From BJGO01 sp964640655 (GTDB taxonomy: Bacteria > Bacteroidota > Bacteroidia > Chitinophagales > UBA10324): a stretch of 64,000 nt of DNA. Where the stretch lies: assembly GCA_964640655.1 (NCBI GenBank), contig CAZXFT010000013.1:1-64000 (forward strand). Direction: 5' to 3'. This document shows positions 17,227-26,228 of the stretch, piece after piece (positions within the stretch are counted from its first letter, which is position 1; every line of letters begins with the position of its first letter). The translations under genes were made by a program, and so were the position numbers. The notes beneath the pieces were generated by a model. The model worked only from the letters and a program-made list of their open reading frames with translations. It was not told the DNA's origin and searched no databases.

Positions 17227-19410
17227 ATGAAACGAATTTTATTTCTTGCTGCATGTCTGCTAACACTTGGCTTGCATCAGAATGCTCAGGCTCAGGCGAT
17301 TGTTATAGTTGAAGGTGACTCACTTTTTGTGTGTCAGCCTGGTCCGGTAACCTTACACGCAGTGTCAAATGGCATTGATAGTAGTGAACTTGTCTCTTCT
17401 GTTGCTTTAAATTCAATTGATGACACTTATAGTGGCGTAGTAAATATTGGATTTCCTTTTACATTTTATGGTAATACTTATAACCAATGCTTGCTCTCAA
17501 CCAATGGCTATATCACGTTTAATCTTGCAGGTGCCGGCGGTTTTAGTCCATGGGCTATTGCTGCCGGTAACAGCATCCCTACAGCCGCTTTTCCTACCAA
17601 TAGTATTTATGGCCCTTGGCAAGATACTTATCCAGGCGCGCCAGGCGCTCCTTCTCCCGGATATGTTTCTTACGCTACTACAGGAACAGCACCTGACCGA
17701 AAATTCGTTTTCAATTTTTGCGACGTTCCAATGTATAGCTGCACACAAACAAAATTCAGTGGTCAGATAATCTTATACGAAACGACGAACGAATTTGAAT
17801 TCCATATTACAGAGAAAGTAATTTGTTCAACCTGGAACGGTGGTCGTGCAATTTTAGGTTGCCAAAATGCCAACGGAACCTTGGCAACAGCCATATACAA
17901 TTCTCCAACACAATGGAGCGCAAATAATCAGGCTTGGCGTATGAGTCCTAATGGTGTTAACGATTACACCTTCACAACCATAGCTTATGATCCAATTCCT
18001 GTTTATGTGCCTAATCAATTACAATGGGCCTGGAACGGTAACCCTGCCGGTAATGGTGACTCTGTCATAATAAATGTCACACAATCAGGTATGGCTATAG
18101 TCAGTTTTGCCGGTTGTTTTGGTACAACTACCGTAGCTGCGGGTTCTGATACTATTCATATTATCGTTGATCAGTTAATTACTAATCAATCTCGTAAGGT
18201 TTCAGCCTGTTATAATATTTTTGAGAATGAGCTTTATGCTACCTTTCCTCAAAACACTGAACCATTAGTACTTACCTGGACCGATTCATTGGGTAATGTG
18301 CTTGAAGTTCATACGAATGTGATACAATTCGACACTCTTAAAAATGTGCCGGAAGGCGGATACAATCTTAATATTGTAAAACCCTCAGGCTGTGAGTATG
18401 ACTATATATATAAAATGCCCAAGCGTCTTATTACCCCATCATTTACAGTTGCTCCGAATTTAATTTGTCAATATGCACCGGTAACATTTACTAATTCAAG
18501 CACCGGTATTATTAATAACTATGCTTGGGGTTTTGGTGATAATACATCTGCCACTACTTTAAATGCCACACACTCTTATTCCGACTTTGGCGACTATGCT
18601 GTTGTGCTAACCGTTTGGAATGATACCTTCCAGTGTATGTTCAGCGATACTGTAAATATTTATGTCAATAAAAATATTGTTGCCGACATCAATTCATTCT
18701 CGTTTTTCTGCGAAACTGATCCTATATACTTCTCAGATCAATCTAATCCATATCCTGTTGCATGGGAGTGGGTTTATAGTAGTACTGTATTTGCTACCAC
18801 TAAAGATGCCGTAACCACTTTTAATCAACCGGGCTCTTACGACATTACTCTAATAGTAACGGATAGTTTGTGTGGTAAAGACACCATTACAAAAAGCTAT
18901 GTTGTCAATGCTTATCCTATTGTCAATATTGCAGGTGATACTTTCTTTTGCCCAGGCGAACTGGTAACACTTGATGCAGGCAATCCGGGATATGAACATA
19001 CATGGTCAACCGGCGCCACTACCCAAACCATTTCAATGGAAGTTTACGAAACGCAGGTATTCTCTGTAGAGGTTAATAATCAAGGCTGTAAAACCACAGA
19101 TGAAATTACTGTTTATGTGAACTGTAATTTCTACTTTCCAAATGCATTCAGTCCAAATGCCGATGGATATAATGATCGATACCGACCGCACCTAGTAAAT
19201 ATGGAGAGTTACGAAGTTTACATCTATAACCGATGGGGTGAGATGGTCTATAGCTTCAGAGGCTTTGGAAACAGCAGCGACGAAGTAGGATGGGATGGAA
19301 CCATTCGTGGAGAAAAAGCTCCAATTGGCGCATACGTTTATACTGCAGTAGGTAAAACAATAAAGGGCCAGCCACTTGAGAAGAAAGGAAACTTTGTGCT
19401 AATCCGCTAA
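17227..19410 (+). CDS. T9SS type B secreted protein with PKD domains
   Basis: This 727-residue protein has a signal peptide (MKRILFLAACLLTLGLHQNAQAQ). Residues ~55-260 form a beta-rich segment with GFPFTFYGNTYNQCLLSTNGYITF, like NIDO-type or F5/8-like surface modules. PKD-type domains lie at about 405-485 (AWGFGDNTSATT) and 490-560. Another Ig-like module has HTWSTGATTQTI (about 600). The last ~95 residues are the gliding-associated C-terminal domain (FSPNADGYNDRY, IYNRWGEMVY, GWDGT, GNFVLIR), the T9SS type B export signal. Its stop abuts the convergent stop of the lipoprotein gene with no base between. Its ligand is unknown. Confidence 0.9.
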   Translation: MKRILFLAACLLTLGLHQNAQAQAIVIVEGDSLFVCQPGPVTLHAVSNGIDSSELVSSVALNSIDDTYSGVVNIGFPFTFYGNTYNQCLLSTNGYITFNLAGAGGFSPWAIAAGNSIPTAAFPTNSIYGPWQDTYPGAPGAPSPGYVSYATTGTAPDRKFVFNFCDVPMYSCTQTKFSGQIILYETTNEFEFHITEKVICSTWNGGRAILGCQNANGTLATAIYNSPTQWSANNQAWRMSPNGVNDYTFTTIAYDPIPVYVPNQLQWAWNGNPAGNGDSVIINVTQSGMAIVSFAGCFGTTTVAAGSDTIHIIVDQLITNQSRKVSACYNIFENELYATFPQNTEPLVLTWTDSLGNVLEVHTNVIQFDTLKNVPEGGYNLNIVKPSGCEYDYIYKMPKRLITPSFTVAPNLICQYAPVTFTNSSTGIINNYAWGFGDNTSATTLNATHSYSDFGDYAVVLTVWNDTFQCMFSDTVNIYVNKNIVADINSFSFFCETDPIYFSDQSNPYPVAWEWVYSSTVFATTKDAVTTFNQPGSYDITLIVTDSLCGKDTITKSYVVNAYPIVNIAGDTFFCPGELVTLDAGNPGYEHTWSTGATTQTISMEVYETQVFSVEVNNQGCKTTDEITVYVNCNFYFPNAFSPNADGYNDRYRPHLVNMESYEVYIYNRWGEMVYSFRGFGNSSDEVGWDGTIRGEKAPIGAYVYTAVGKTIKGQPLEKKGNFVLIR

Positions 19411-19773
19411 TTAGTTCTGCGGCGAACCATTTTTTACCCAGCAATACAACTTTTGTATCGTTACTTCATCGAGTTTCGATGCATTTTTAGGCATATCATC
19501 ATAACCTTTTAAATGCTGTACCGACCCAAGGAATCGGTCGTTGGAACTTTCACTTTTTGCATTACTGTAATCACTCAGATTGATGCCGGCTTTCTTTGAT
19601 GAAGCATTGTGACATCCTGAGAATGCGCATTTGGTATCGAGAATAGTTTTTATCTCTCCGTCGTATGTTGGTGTTACACCCGTGCAATCATATTCTTTGA
19701 TACTTTCTTTTTTACAGGAAAAAATGCTGCCAGCAATTAGTGTTATAGCTACTAATGCTATTTTGTTTTTCAT
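19411..19773 (-). CDS. Small cytochrome-c-like lipoprotein with CX4CH site
   Basis: This 120-residue protein has a lipoprotein signal with Cys20 after IFS, followed by KK. The haem-like motif is CAFSGCH (Cys49, Cys54, His55), four residues between cysteines rather than two. DDMPKNASKLDE, with Met94, looks like the axial-methionine region of planctomycete-type cytochrome c domains. WVKNGSPQN ends the domain in the usual way. It is probably an outer-membrane or periplasmic haem protein. Whether it really binds haem with CX4CH is untested. Confidence 0.75.
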   Translation of the reverse strand: MKNKIALVAITLIAGSIFSCKKESIKEYDCTGVTPTYDGEIKTILDTKCAFSGCHNASSKKAGINLSDYSNAKSESSNDRFLGSVQHLKGYDDMPKNASKLDEVTIQKLYCWVKNGSPQN

Positions 19774-19801
19774 ATGTTGATTAAAAGTGTTTGTTAAGTA
19801 A

Positions 19802-22630
19802 TTATCTGCTCAGGTACATACTCTTCTCTTTGTACAACTGCCGGAAGAATGGGTCAAACAAGTCGTTGATAAATCGTATTGCTTCACCGGTGCTTTTCAT
19901 TTCAGGTCCTAACTCTTTATTGACTCCGGGAAATTTATTGAATGAAAATACCGGCTCTTTAATAGCATAACCGCGCATCTTCTTCTCAATGGTAAAATCT
20001 TTCAGTTTGTTTGCTCCTATCATCACCTTAGTTGCGATGTTCAGATACGGTGTTTGATACGCCTTGGCAATAAATGGCGTAGTGCGTGATGCACGCGGGT
20101 TGGCCTCTATCACATATACTTTACCATTCTTAATGGCAAACTGTATATTAATCAAGCCTTTAATATTCAATGCAAAAGCAATCTGTTCAGCGTATTCTGC
20201 CATTTGTGTTACTACCTCATAAGGCAGATTGAAGGTTGGTAATACTGCTGAACTGTCACCGCTGTGAATGCCTGCCGGTTCTATATGTTCCATCACACCC
20301 ATCACATGAATTTCATCTCCATCACAGATGGCATCAATTTCTGCTTCGTCGGCGCGATCCAGGAAATGGTCAATTAAAATTTTATTGCCGGGCATGTGCT
20401 TCAGTAATTTCAACACTGCTGTTTCCAATTCTTCATCGTTAATGACTATGCGCATGCGTTGTCCGCCTAATACATAGGAAGGTCTCACAAGCACCGGATA
20501 GCCTACACGATTGGCTACCTCAACAGCCTCGTCCACATTATAGGCAACACCATAATCAGGATATGGAATACCCAACTCTTTCAATAAATCAGAGAATGCA
20601 CCACGGTCTTCAGCGATATCCATGTTTTCGAAAGAAGTACCTATAATCTTAATACCATTCTCGTTTAACCGTTTCGCTAACTTCAAAGCGGTTTGTCCGC
20701 CGAGCTGCACAATAACACCTTCCGGTTTTTCGTGCTCAATAATTTCTATCAGATGTTCCCAGAAGACTGGCTCGAAATATAATTTGTTAGCCATATCAAA
20801 ATCAGTAGAAACGGTTTCGGGGTTGCAGTTAATCATAATGGCTTCGTAGCCGCATTCCTTCAGTGCCAGAAGGCCATGCACGCAACAGTAATCGAACTCT
20901 ATTCCCTGACCAATACGATTAGGCCCTGAGCCCAATACAATTATTTTTTTCTTGTTACTTGATACACTTTCATTCTCTGTTTCGAAAGTGGAATAGTAAT
21001 AGGGTGTTTGTGCCGGAAACTCAGCTGCGCATGTATCCACTAACTTATAAGTGCGCTTGATGTTCAGTTTTTTGCGCTTCTCATAAACTTCATCTTCCTT
21101 ACAATTCAGAACTATGGCAACCTGCGCATCGCTGTATCCTTTCTGTTTTAAGTCCAGTAACAATTCCTGCGGCACATTTTCCAATGTATATTTTCTAAGC
21201 TCTGCTTCCGCTTTCACTAATTCGTTTATCTGATTCAGAAACCATGTATCAATTTGTGTGAGCTTATGAATGGTTTTCACCGGCACGCCAAGTGTAAATG
21301 CATCTTTAATTCTGAATAATCTGTCCCAATGGGGTTTTTGAATGCGGTCTAAAATCTCTTCCGATTTTTTCCATTGTCTGCCGTCTGCGCCTAAACCTAT
21401 GCTGTCGTTCTCCAGACTCTGACAAGCTTTTTGCAATGCCTCAATAAAAGTGCGGCCTATACTCATCACCTCGCCAACCGATTTCATTTGCAAGCCTAAG
21501 GTCTCATCACAACCGGCAAACTTGTCGAAGTTCCAGCGTGGAATTTTTACAACTACATAATCCAGTGCAGGTTCAAAATAGGCCGAAGTGGTTTTGGTAA
21601 TTTGATTTCGCAACTCATCCAAGCGGTAACCTATGGCCAGCTTGGCTGCTATCTTGGCTATGGGGTATCCTGTTGCTTTGGAAGCCAGTGCCGAGGAGCG
21701 CGACACCCGCGGATTAATTTCCACCGCTATGATGTCTTCCGTTTCAGGATTTAATGCAAACTGCACATTGCAACCTCCTGCAAAGTTGCCCAGTGAGCGC
21801 ATCATACGCATAGCCAAATTGCGCATACGCTGATATACCGTATCGCTCAGGGTCATAGCAGGTGCAACAGTAATGCTGTCTCCGGTGTGCACACCCATTG
21901 GATCAAAATTTTCCACCACACAAATAATCACCACATTGTCGTCGGCATCGCGCAGCAGTTCCAGTTCGTACTCTTTCCAGCCCAGCACCGCTTTTTCTAC
22001 CAGCACCTCATGACTTGGCGAAGCCTTTAATCCGCGCTCTAATGCTGCTTCAAATTCTTCTTTCTTATGCACAAAGCCACCACCTGTTCCACCCAGGGTA
22101 TAAGACGGACGTATCACCAAAGGAAAGCCTATCTCCTGTGCTATCTCTTTTCCTTCCAGCATGGAGTTGGCTGTGCGTGACTGTGCCACAGGCACATCTA
22201 TATCACCCATCAGTTTGCGAAACACTTCACGATTCTCGGCACGCTCTATTCCTTCAATGTCTACCCCTATTAACTTTACCCCAAAGCGTTTCCATATACC
22301 CATTTCGTCGGCTTCTTTACAAAGATTCAGAGCAGTTTGTCCACCCATAGTGGGCAGTATGGCATCTATGGGGTGGGCAGAATTTTTTTGTTCTTCCAGA
22401 ATCTTAACCAGCGATTCGGGTTCCAGAGGCAGGAGGTAAATATGGTCGGCTGTAACAGGGTCGGTCATGATGGTGGCCGGGTTGCTGTTAATCAGTGACA
22501 CACGGATGCCTTCTTCGCGCAGCGAACGCGAAGCCTGTGAACCGGAGTAATCAAACTCGCAGGCTTGCCCTATGATAATGGGGCCGCTGCCTATGATGAG
22601 GATGTGTTTTATGGATGAGTCTTTCGGCAT
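19802..22630 (-). CDS. carB: Carbamoyl-phosphate synthase large subunit, lacking MGS domain
   Basis: CarB makes carbamoyl phosphate from bicarbonate, ammonia (from CarA) and two ATP, for arginine and pyrimidines. It has two homologous ATP-grasp halves. The first begins IGSGPIIIGQACEFDYSG, with GGTGGGF and EINPRVSRSSALASKATGYP. The second begins LGSGPNRIGQGIEFDYCC near residue 568, with GGQ and EANPRASRTTPFIAK. The protein ends with residues FFRQLYKEKSMYLSR at 942. Enterobacterial CarB is about 1070 residues because a C-terminal MGS domain binds ornithine, UMP and IMP; that domain is absent here. carA is not in the window. Confidence 0.96.
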   Translation of the reverse strand: MPKDSSIKHILIIGSGPIIIGQACEFDYSGSQASRSLREEGIRVSLINSNPATIMTDPVTADHIYLLPLEPESLVKILEEQKNSAHPIDAILPTMGGQTALNLCKEADEMGIWKRFGVKLIGVDIEGIERAENREVFRKLMGDIDVPVAQSRTANSMLEGKEIAQEIGFPLVIRPSYTLGGTGGGFVHKKEEFEAALERGLKASPSHEVLVEKAVLGWKEYELELLRDADDNVVIICVVENFDPMGVHTGDSITVAPAMTLSDTVYQRMRNLAMRMMRSLGNFAGGCNVQFALNPETEDIIAVEINPRVSRSSALASKATGYPIAKIAAKLAIGYRLDELRNQITKTTSAYFEPALDYVVVKIPRWNFDKFAGCDETLGLQMKSVGEVMSIGRTFIEALQKACQSLENDSIGLGADGRQWKKSEEILDRIQKPHWDRLFRIKDAFTLGVPVKTIHKLTQIDTWFLNQINELVKAEAELRKYTLENVPQELLLDLKQKGYSDAQVAIVLNCKEDEVYEKRKKLNIKRTYKLVDTCAAEFPAQTPYYYSTFETENESVSSNKKKIIVLGSGPNRIGQGIEFDYCCVHGLLALKECGYEAIMINCNPETVSTDFDMANKLYFEPVFWEHLIEIIEHEKPEGVIVQLGGQTALKLAKRLNENGIKIIGTSFENMDIAEDRGAFSDLLKELGIPYPDYGVAYNVDEAVEVANRVGYPVLVRPSYVLGGQRMRIVINDEELETAVLKLLKHMPGNKILIDHFLDRADEAEIDAICDGDEIHVMGVMEHIEPAGIHSGDSSAVLPTFNLPYEVVTQMAEYAEQIAFALNIKGLINIQFAIKNGKVYVIEANPRASRTTPFIAKAYQTPYLNIATKVMIGANKLKDFTIEKKMRGYAIKEPVFSFNKFPGVNKELGPEMKSTGEAIRFINDLFDPFFRQLYKEKSMYLSR

Positions 22631-22709
22631 AAGTTATTTATGTTGAAGTGCAGCCCTGCTGCGCGACCCAGACAAGCAAATAATGAGCTTACTTACTTTT
22701 AGAGTCGGA

Positions 22710-22717
22710 CAAAGGTA
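22710..22717 (-). promoter_or_regulatory. Candidate -7 element for carB
   Basis: On the minus strand this reads TACCTTTG, a perfect TAnnTTTG. It is about 80 bases before the carB ATG. No TTG is visible at the proper spacing. Confidence 0.4.
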
Positions 22718-22762
22718 ATGGCAGAAATATTTTTTGCTTTTTGAAAAATTATAAACACCTCA

Positions 22763-22792
22763 TTGTCCCATTAAATAACAATACTATCTTTC
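22763..22792 (+). promoter_or_regulatory. Candidate promoter for the TM2 gene
   Basis: TTG at 22763-22765 is followed after exactly 19 bases by TATCTTTC at 22785-22792, seven of eight matches to TAnnTTTG. It would start transcription near 22800, giving a leader of about 90 bases that opens with the hairpin at 22805-22837. Confidence 0.5.
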
Positions 22793-22804
22793 GCAGATGC
22801 AAAC

Positions 22805-22837
22805 GATACCGCCTATCGCTAAAAGGCGGGGAGTATC
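22805..22837 (+). other. Hairpin in the leader of the TM2 gene
   Basis: GATAC plus CGCCT pair with AGGCG plus GTATC, a 10-bp stem with a 4-base bulge (GGGA) on the 3' side and a 9-base loop. A smaller CTTAC/GTAAG hairpin follows at about 22846. No known riboswitch core is recognisable. The rest of the 258-base gap between carB and the TM2 gene shows only the two candidate promoters. Confidence 0.45.
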
Positions 22838-22888
22838 TGAAAAGCCTTACGAGTAAGAATCACCATAACCCAAACCTCTTTTAAATTT

Positions 22889-23275
22889 ATGTATTGCAGA
22901 AACTGTGGAAACGAAGTTTCCGACAAAGCCGTGATGTGTGTAGCCTGCGGCACACCACCTAAATCCGGCACCAGCTATTGTTACAACTGTAAAGGCGAAA
23001 CCGCCGCCGGTGCTGTTGTTTGTATGAAATGCGGCGTTCCGCTCAAAGGCGATGGCATCAACGGTGAAGGAAAAGACTGGCTTACTGTATTGTTGCTATG
23101 CCTCTTCCTGGGTGGCCTCGGTGTACACCGTTTCTATACCAAACACACCACCATTGGTGTGGTACAGTTGCTCACCCTCGGAGGCTGCGGCATCTGGACT
23201 TTAATAGACTTAATTCAGATTATCACGGGCAGTTTCAAAGATGCTGACGGCAATCTGCTGGTTAAAAAACAATAA
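22889..23275 (+). CDS. TM2-domain protein with N-terminal zinc ribbons
   Basis: This 128-residue protein begins YCRNCGNEVSDKAVMCVACG, a CxxC...CxxC zinc ribbon. A second pair follows (YCYNCKGE, VCMKCGVP). The TM2 domain occupies about 62-118: two hydrophobic segments, with GGLGVHRFYTKHTTIGVVQLL carrying the family's G...G.HRFY motif. The role of TM2 proteins in bacteria is not established. The next gene starts 35 bases before this stop, so the two are coupled. Confidence 0.93.
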   Translation: MYCRNCGNEVSDKAVMCVACGTPPKSGTSYCYNCKGETAAGAVVCMKCGVPLKGDGINGEGKDWLTVLLLCLFLGGLGVHRFYTKHTTIGVVQLLTLGGCGIWTLIDLIQIITGSFKDADGNLLVKKQ

Positions 23276-23567
23276 GCCGTTCATCCAACTGCTTGCACTT
23301 ACTGTAGTGCCGCTGCTGCTGCCACTCCTTCCCCTTGGCGTGTTAGACAGCGGCATTACGGTTTGTGTTTTTAAAAATATCACCGGCATATCCTGTCCGG
23401 GCTGCGGTATCACGCATGCATGCTTCAGTCTAGTCCGTGGCCACTTTACAGAAGCCTGGAACTACAACCACCTCATCATCATCATTGCGCCATTATTATT
23501 TTTCATCTGGCTGAAAAAATTATGCGCGCTGTTTATGGAAGACTTGCTACCTAAGCATCTTTCATAA
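23241..23567 (+). CDS. DUF2752 small membrane protein
   Basis: This 108-residue protein has two hydrophobic helices, at about 19-38 and 78-95. Between them lies CVFKNITGISCPGCGITHA, where CPGCGxTRA/H is the DUF2752 hallmark. The helix W-NYNHL follows as usual. The start overlaps the TM2 gene in another frame by 35 bases. TM2 and DUF2752 genes often occur side by side in Bacteroidota, suggesting a joint but unknown role in the membrane. Confidence 0.85.
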   Translation: MLTAICWLKNNKPFIQLLALTVVPLLLPLLPLGVLDSGITVCVFKNITGISCPGCGITHACFSLVRGHFTEAWNYNHLIIIIAPLLFFIWLKKLCALFMEDLLPKHLS

Positions 23568-23678
23568 GTGAAGATGTTCAACAACCCTTATACGTAATCG
23601 TATGATTCTAATGATTTACAACAACATTCGTTGTATTGCCTATCAAATTCTAAATATCAACTGAATCTTTTTTAATCT

Positions 23679-25016
23679 ATGAAGCTATTGTATGGCATCA
23701 TGCTGCAAATGGGGCTGATTGCTTCTTATCAGAAGACCTATCAACAACTATATACCCCGTTAAATAGGATAATGCATAGCAGCAACCTTCTTTCGTCTGA
23801 AAAATCTAATCCTGAACTGTATGATAACAAGTCATCAGTACCTGTTGATACGATTATCGCATCCGACTTCAGATTTGAGCTGCATCATAACCCTGTTGTG
23901 AATTGCCACACGTGTAAAGGTTGTAAATGTAAAATAGTGCTTGTTTTTGATAAACAGGGGATGGCGGTTTTTCAAAAAATATTCATAGGCAACTATTTAA
24001 CATACAGTGCAGAGAACATAGACAGCATGCAGGTCGGCGACTATAACTTTGATGGCCATACCGATTTCAGATTGTACAATGGCAATCTGATGTTTCATGA
24101 ATATTATGTTTACCTGCCTTCTGCAAACACATATATCAGAGAACCTTTGCTGAGCCAAATGGTCAGTATGTCATTTGATTTTAAACATCATATAGCTGTA
24201 GGCTCACTATTCAGCGTTAAACCTTTTAAAGAAAATACCCGCTTGTCTCCTTCCGCAAACTATTTAAATACATATCGGTTCTTTGGAGTTAATCTTGAAT
24301 ATGTAATCATTGAAACGTGCATATTTCAAAACCCCTGGAACGGCCCAAATAAATTATTCGACTCCTTACCCGAAATCCTGAATAGAACTGACACGTCTTA
24401 TTGCACTTATAGAAATAGGGAACTCAAAGAAGTTACCAGCATACCCTTAACGAGTAATTTCACCACCGACAGATATAAGTCACCATTTCGTTTTGTAACT
24501 CAAGACCAATTGATGTTTAATGTCATCAAGATGGAACCTGATTGCCGCACATTAACGGTCTTCTATCAGGATAGCAGTAAGCCTGTTTCTGTTATCAATG
24601 CTCAAGGCATTTCAATAAATGAACTGAATCTCTGCAACGATTCATTGTTTTTTGAAGACTATAATTTCGACTCCATCCCCGATATCAAAATCAGTTCATC
24701 AGCGATTAGTCAAACCCACTCCTTCTATATTTATAATCATACCAATGCATCATTCGAATATCACGAAGCCTTAAGTAAACTGCAGGATATTTACTTCGAT
24801 ACTAAATCCAGTAAATTGTATGGTCGTAAAAGAACAGACATCGATGCACTAACCACTCAATCTGATTTTTACGAGTACTTTAATAATCAACTAACCCTTA
24901 TTAAAAGAACACTCTGTAAACGCAAATCCCCGTTTTCTGAAAAAATGATTTGCGAGTATTACGATGTAATTAAGGGCGAGTTGATACTGATACAAACTAT
25001 TATGGGAGCAGAGTAA
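23679..25016 (+). CDS. Unrecognised protein with XAC2610-like repeats
   Basis: This 445-residue protein has a short hydrophobic N-terminus (LLYGIMLQMGLIASY) that may be a weak signal peptide. A Cys-rich patch CHTCKGCKCK lies at about 77-86. Two segments (VGDYNFDGHTDFRLYNG near 116 and FEDYNFDSIPDIKISSS near 325) have the Asp-rich D-x-N-x-D-x-x-D loop seen in XAC2610-related and FG-GAP-like proteins. Each is followed by an aromatic YYVYLPSANTY / SFYIYNHTNASF strand. They may bind calcium. No family call is firm. It heads a likely three-gene operon with a pseudogene 32 bases on and a membrane protein after that. Confidence 0.55.
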   Translation: MKLLYGIMLQMGLIASYQKTYQQLYTPLNRIMHSSNLLSSEKSNPELYDNKSSVPVDTIIASDFRFELHHNPVVNCHTCKGCKCKIVLVFDKQGMAVFQKIFIGNYLTYSAENIDSMQVGDYNFDGHTDFRLYNGNLMFHEYYVYLPSANTYIREPLLSQMVSMSFDFKHHIAVGSLFSVKPFKENTRLSPSANYLNTYRFFGVNLEYVIIETCIFQNPWNGPNKLFDSLPEILNRTDTSYCTYRNRELKEVTSIPLTSNFTTDRYKSPFRFVTQDQLMFNVIKMEPDCRTLTVFYQDSSKPVSVINAQGISINELNLCNDSLFFEDYNFDSIPDIKISSSAISQTHSFYIYNHTNASFEYHEALSKLQDIYFDTKSSKLYGRKRTDIDALTTQSDFYEYFNNQLTLIKRTLCKRKSPFSEKMICEYYDVIKGELILIQTIMGAE

Positions 25017-25048
25017 AACTTCACAATTCAACATCGGTTACTTTAACT

Positions 25049-26218
25049 ATGAGATATTTCATTATCAAAATTTTTACTTACACTATGCAGCCTGTTTCTA
25101 TTCGCTGTTTGTTTAGCCGATCTGAGATATATGCCCGTTTCCTTTCATATCAGGTCAGATAAAGAGTTCTACTACGAAGGTGAAAAGATGACTTTTTACA
25201 TCACCATCACCAACCGCGATAAAAACAACGCTTACGCTGTGTTGTTGCCTCATACTCAAAACACCGGTCAGAAACTATTCTACTTCAGCCTGTACGATAA
25301 AGCAAAAAACACGAACCTGCTCCGGGCAAGAGAGGATAGAACAATAACGATGATGGTGCACGATACCGGTTCGGTGAAGATTAGATACCTGCAGCCTTTA
25401 GAGCAAATTGTCGTGCCGTTATATTAGAACTACTTTGAGAATTATTATTCTTATCACACCCAAAATAGCTCACACCATAGTTTCGGCATCCCTTTGTTTG
25501 CCGGTATTTACAAAATAAACATTACATACAACCCCTTTGGTATTCCTTTAGGCGACAGTATTTACTATTACTATCACAATACCGATCAGGAAATTCCGGA
25601 CCATCTACTGCCTATGACTACCGATGGTGAACAAAGCAATTGGATAGATCTTACTATTCGCAGAAGCAACGATAATATTGTTTCCATTGAAAGCAGAAAA
25701 TACTTTGTTATAAAGGAAAACGATTTGTATTTCTACCTCACGGAGAATCTGCCCAAACCGGTAACCGACATCCGATGCGAGCATATCACCAATCTGCCCC
25801 CCGACAGTTGCTCGCTGCCTAATGGGGAATATTTCTATTCTCATTTCAACAACCTTTATGCAGAGTATGTGGTACGCTTTAACGATGGCGATATTCGCCA
25901 GTATCGCCGCTTTCTTGATACCTGCCCCGATTATTTATATACCGAACAGTATAACGAATCAAAACAAATCCTACTCCACGCTTTTCAAATGACGGATAAG
26001 CATTTCTATAGTGTTACCTATCACCAACCATCCGGAAAAATCAATCAGGAAACTACATGCAATCCGCAGGGAACTCTCTGCACCGTAATTACATATATCT
26101 ACGATAAAAATGGGAACTTGAAAAACATCATATTACCCAAAACGAACCCTGCATAGAAGTAGAATTGGATGGAGTAAAGAAGAGTTATATTCGTGGGGTG
26201 ATATTGAACAACCAATAA
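25049..26218 (+). pseudogene. Secreted-protein gene broken by two frameshifts and a nonsense codon
   Basis: An ATG at 25049 encodes MRYFIIK, then a frame change at the A4T5 run (25067-25075) is needed to enter a fine signal peptide, FLLTLCSLFLFAVCLA. The frame then runs through residues such as FHIRSDKEFYYEGEKMTF to an in-frame TAG at 25425-25427. It continues without gap (NYFENYYSYH) to 26136. Here the intact frame stops at 26154-26156. With one base added in the A run 26139-26142, it extends 25 more codons to TAA at 26216-26218, ten bases before the next gene. Restored, it would be about 389 residues. The N-terminal part looks like an Ig-like domain; no function is recognised. As read, only fragments 25131-25427 and 25494-26156 are open. 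Confidence 0.8.
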
Positions 26219-26228
26219 ATCAAGTACT

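Noticed and set aside
22631..22888. A tRNA or other structured RNA gene in the 258-base gap before the TM2 gene
   Set aside because: I found no cloverleaf, CCA end or known RNA signature; only the promoter and leader hairpin.
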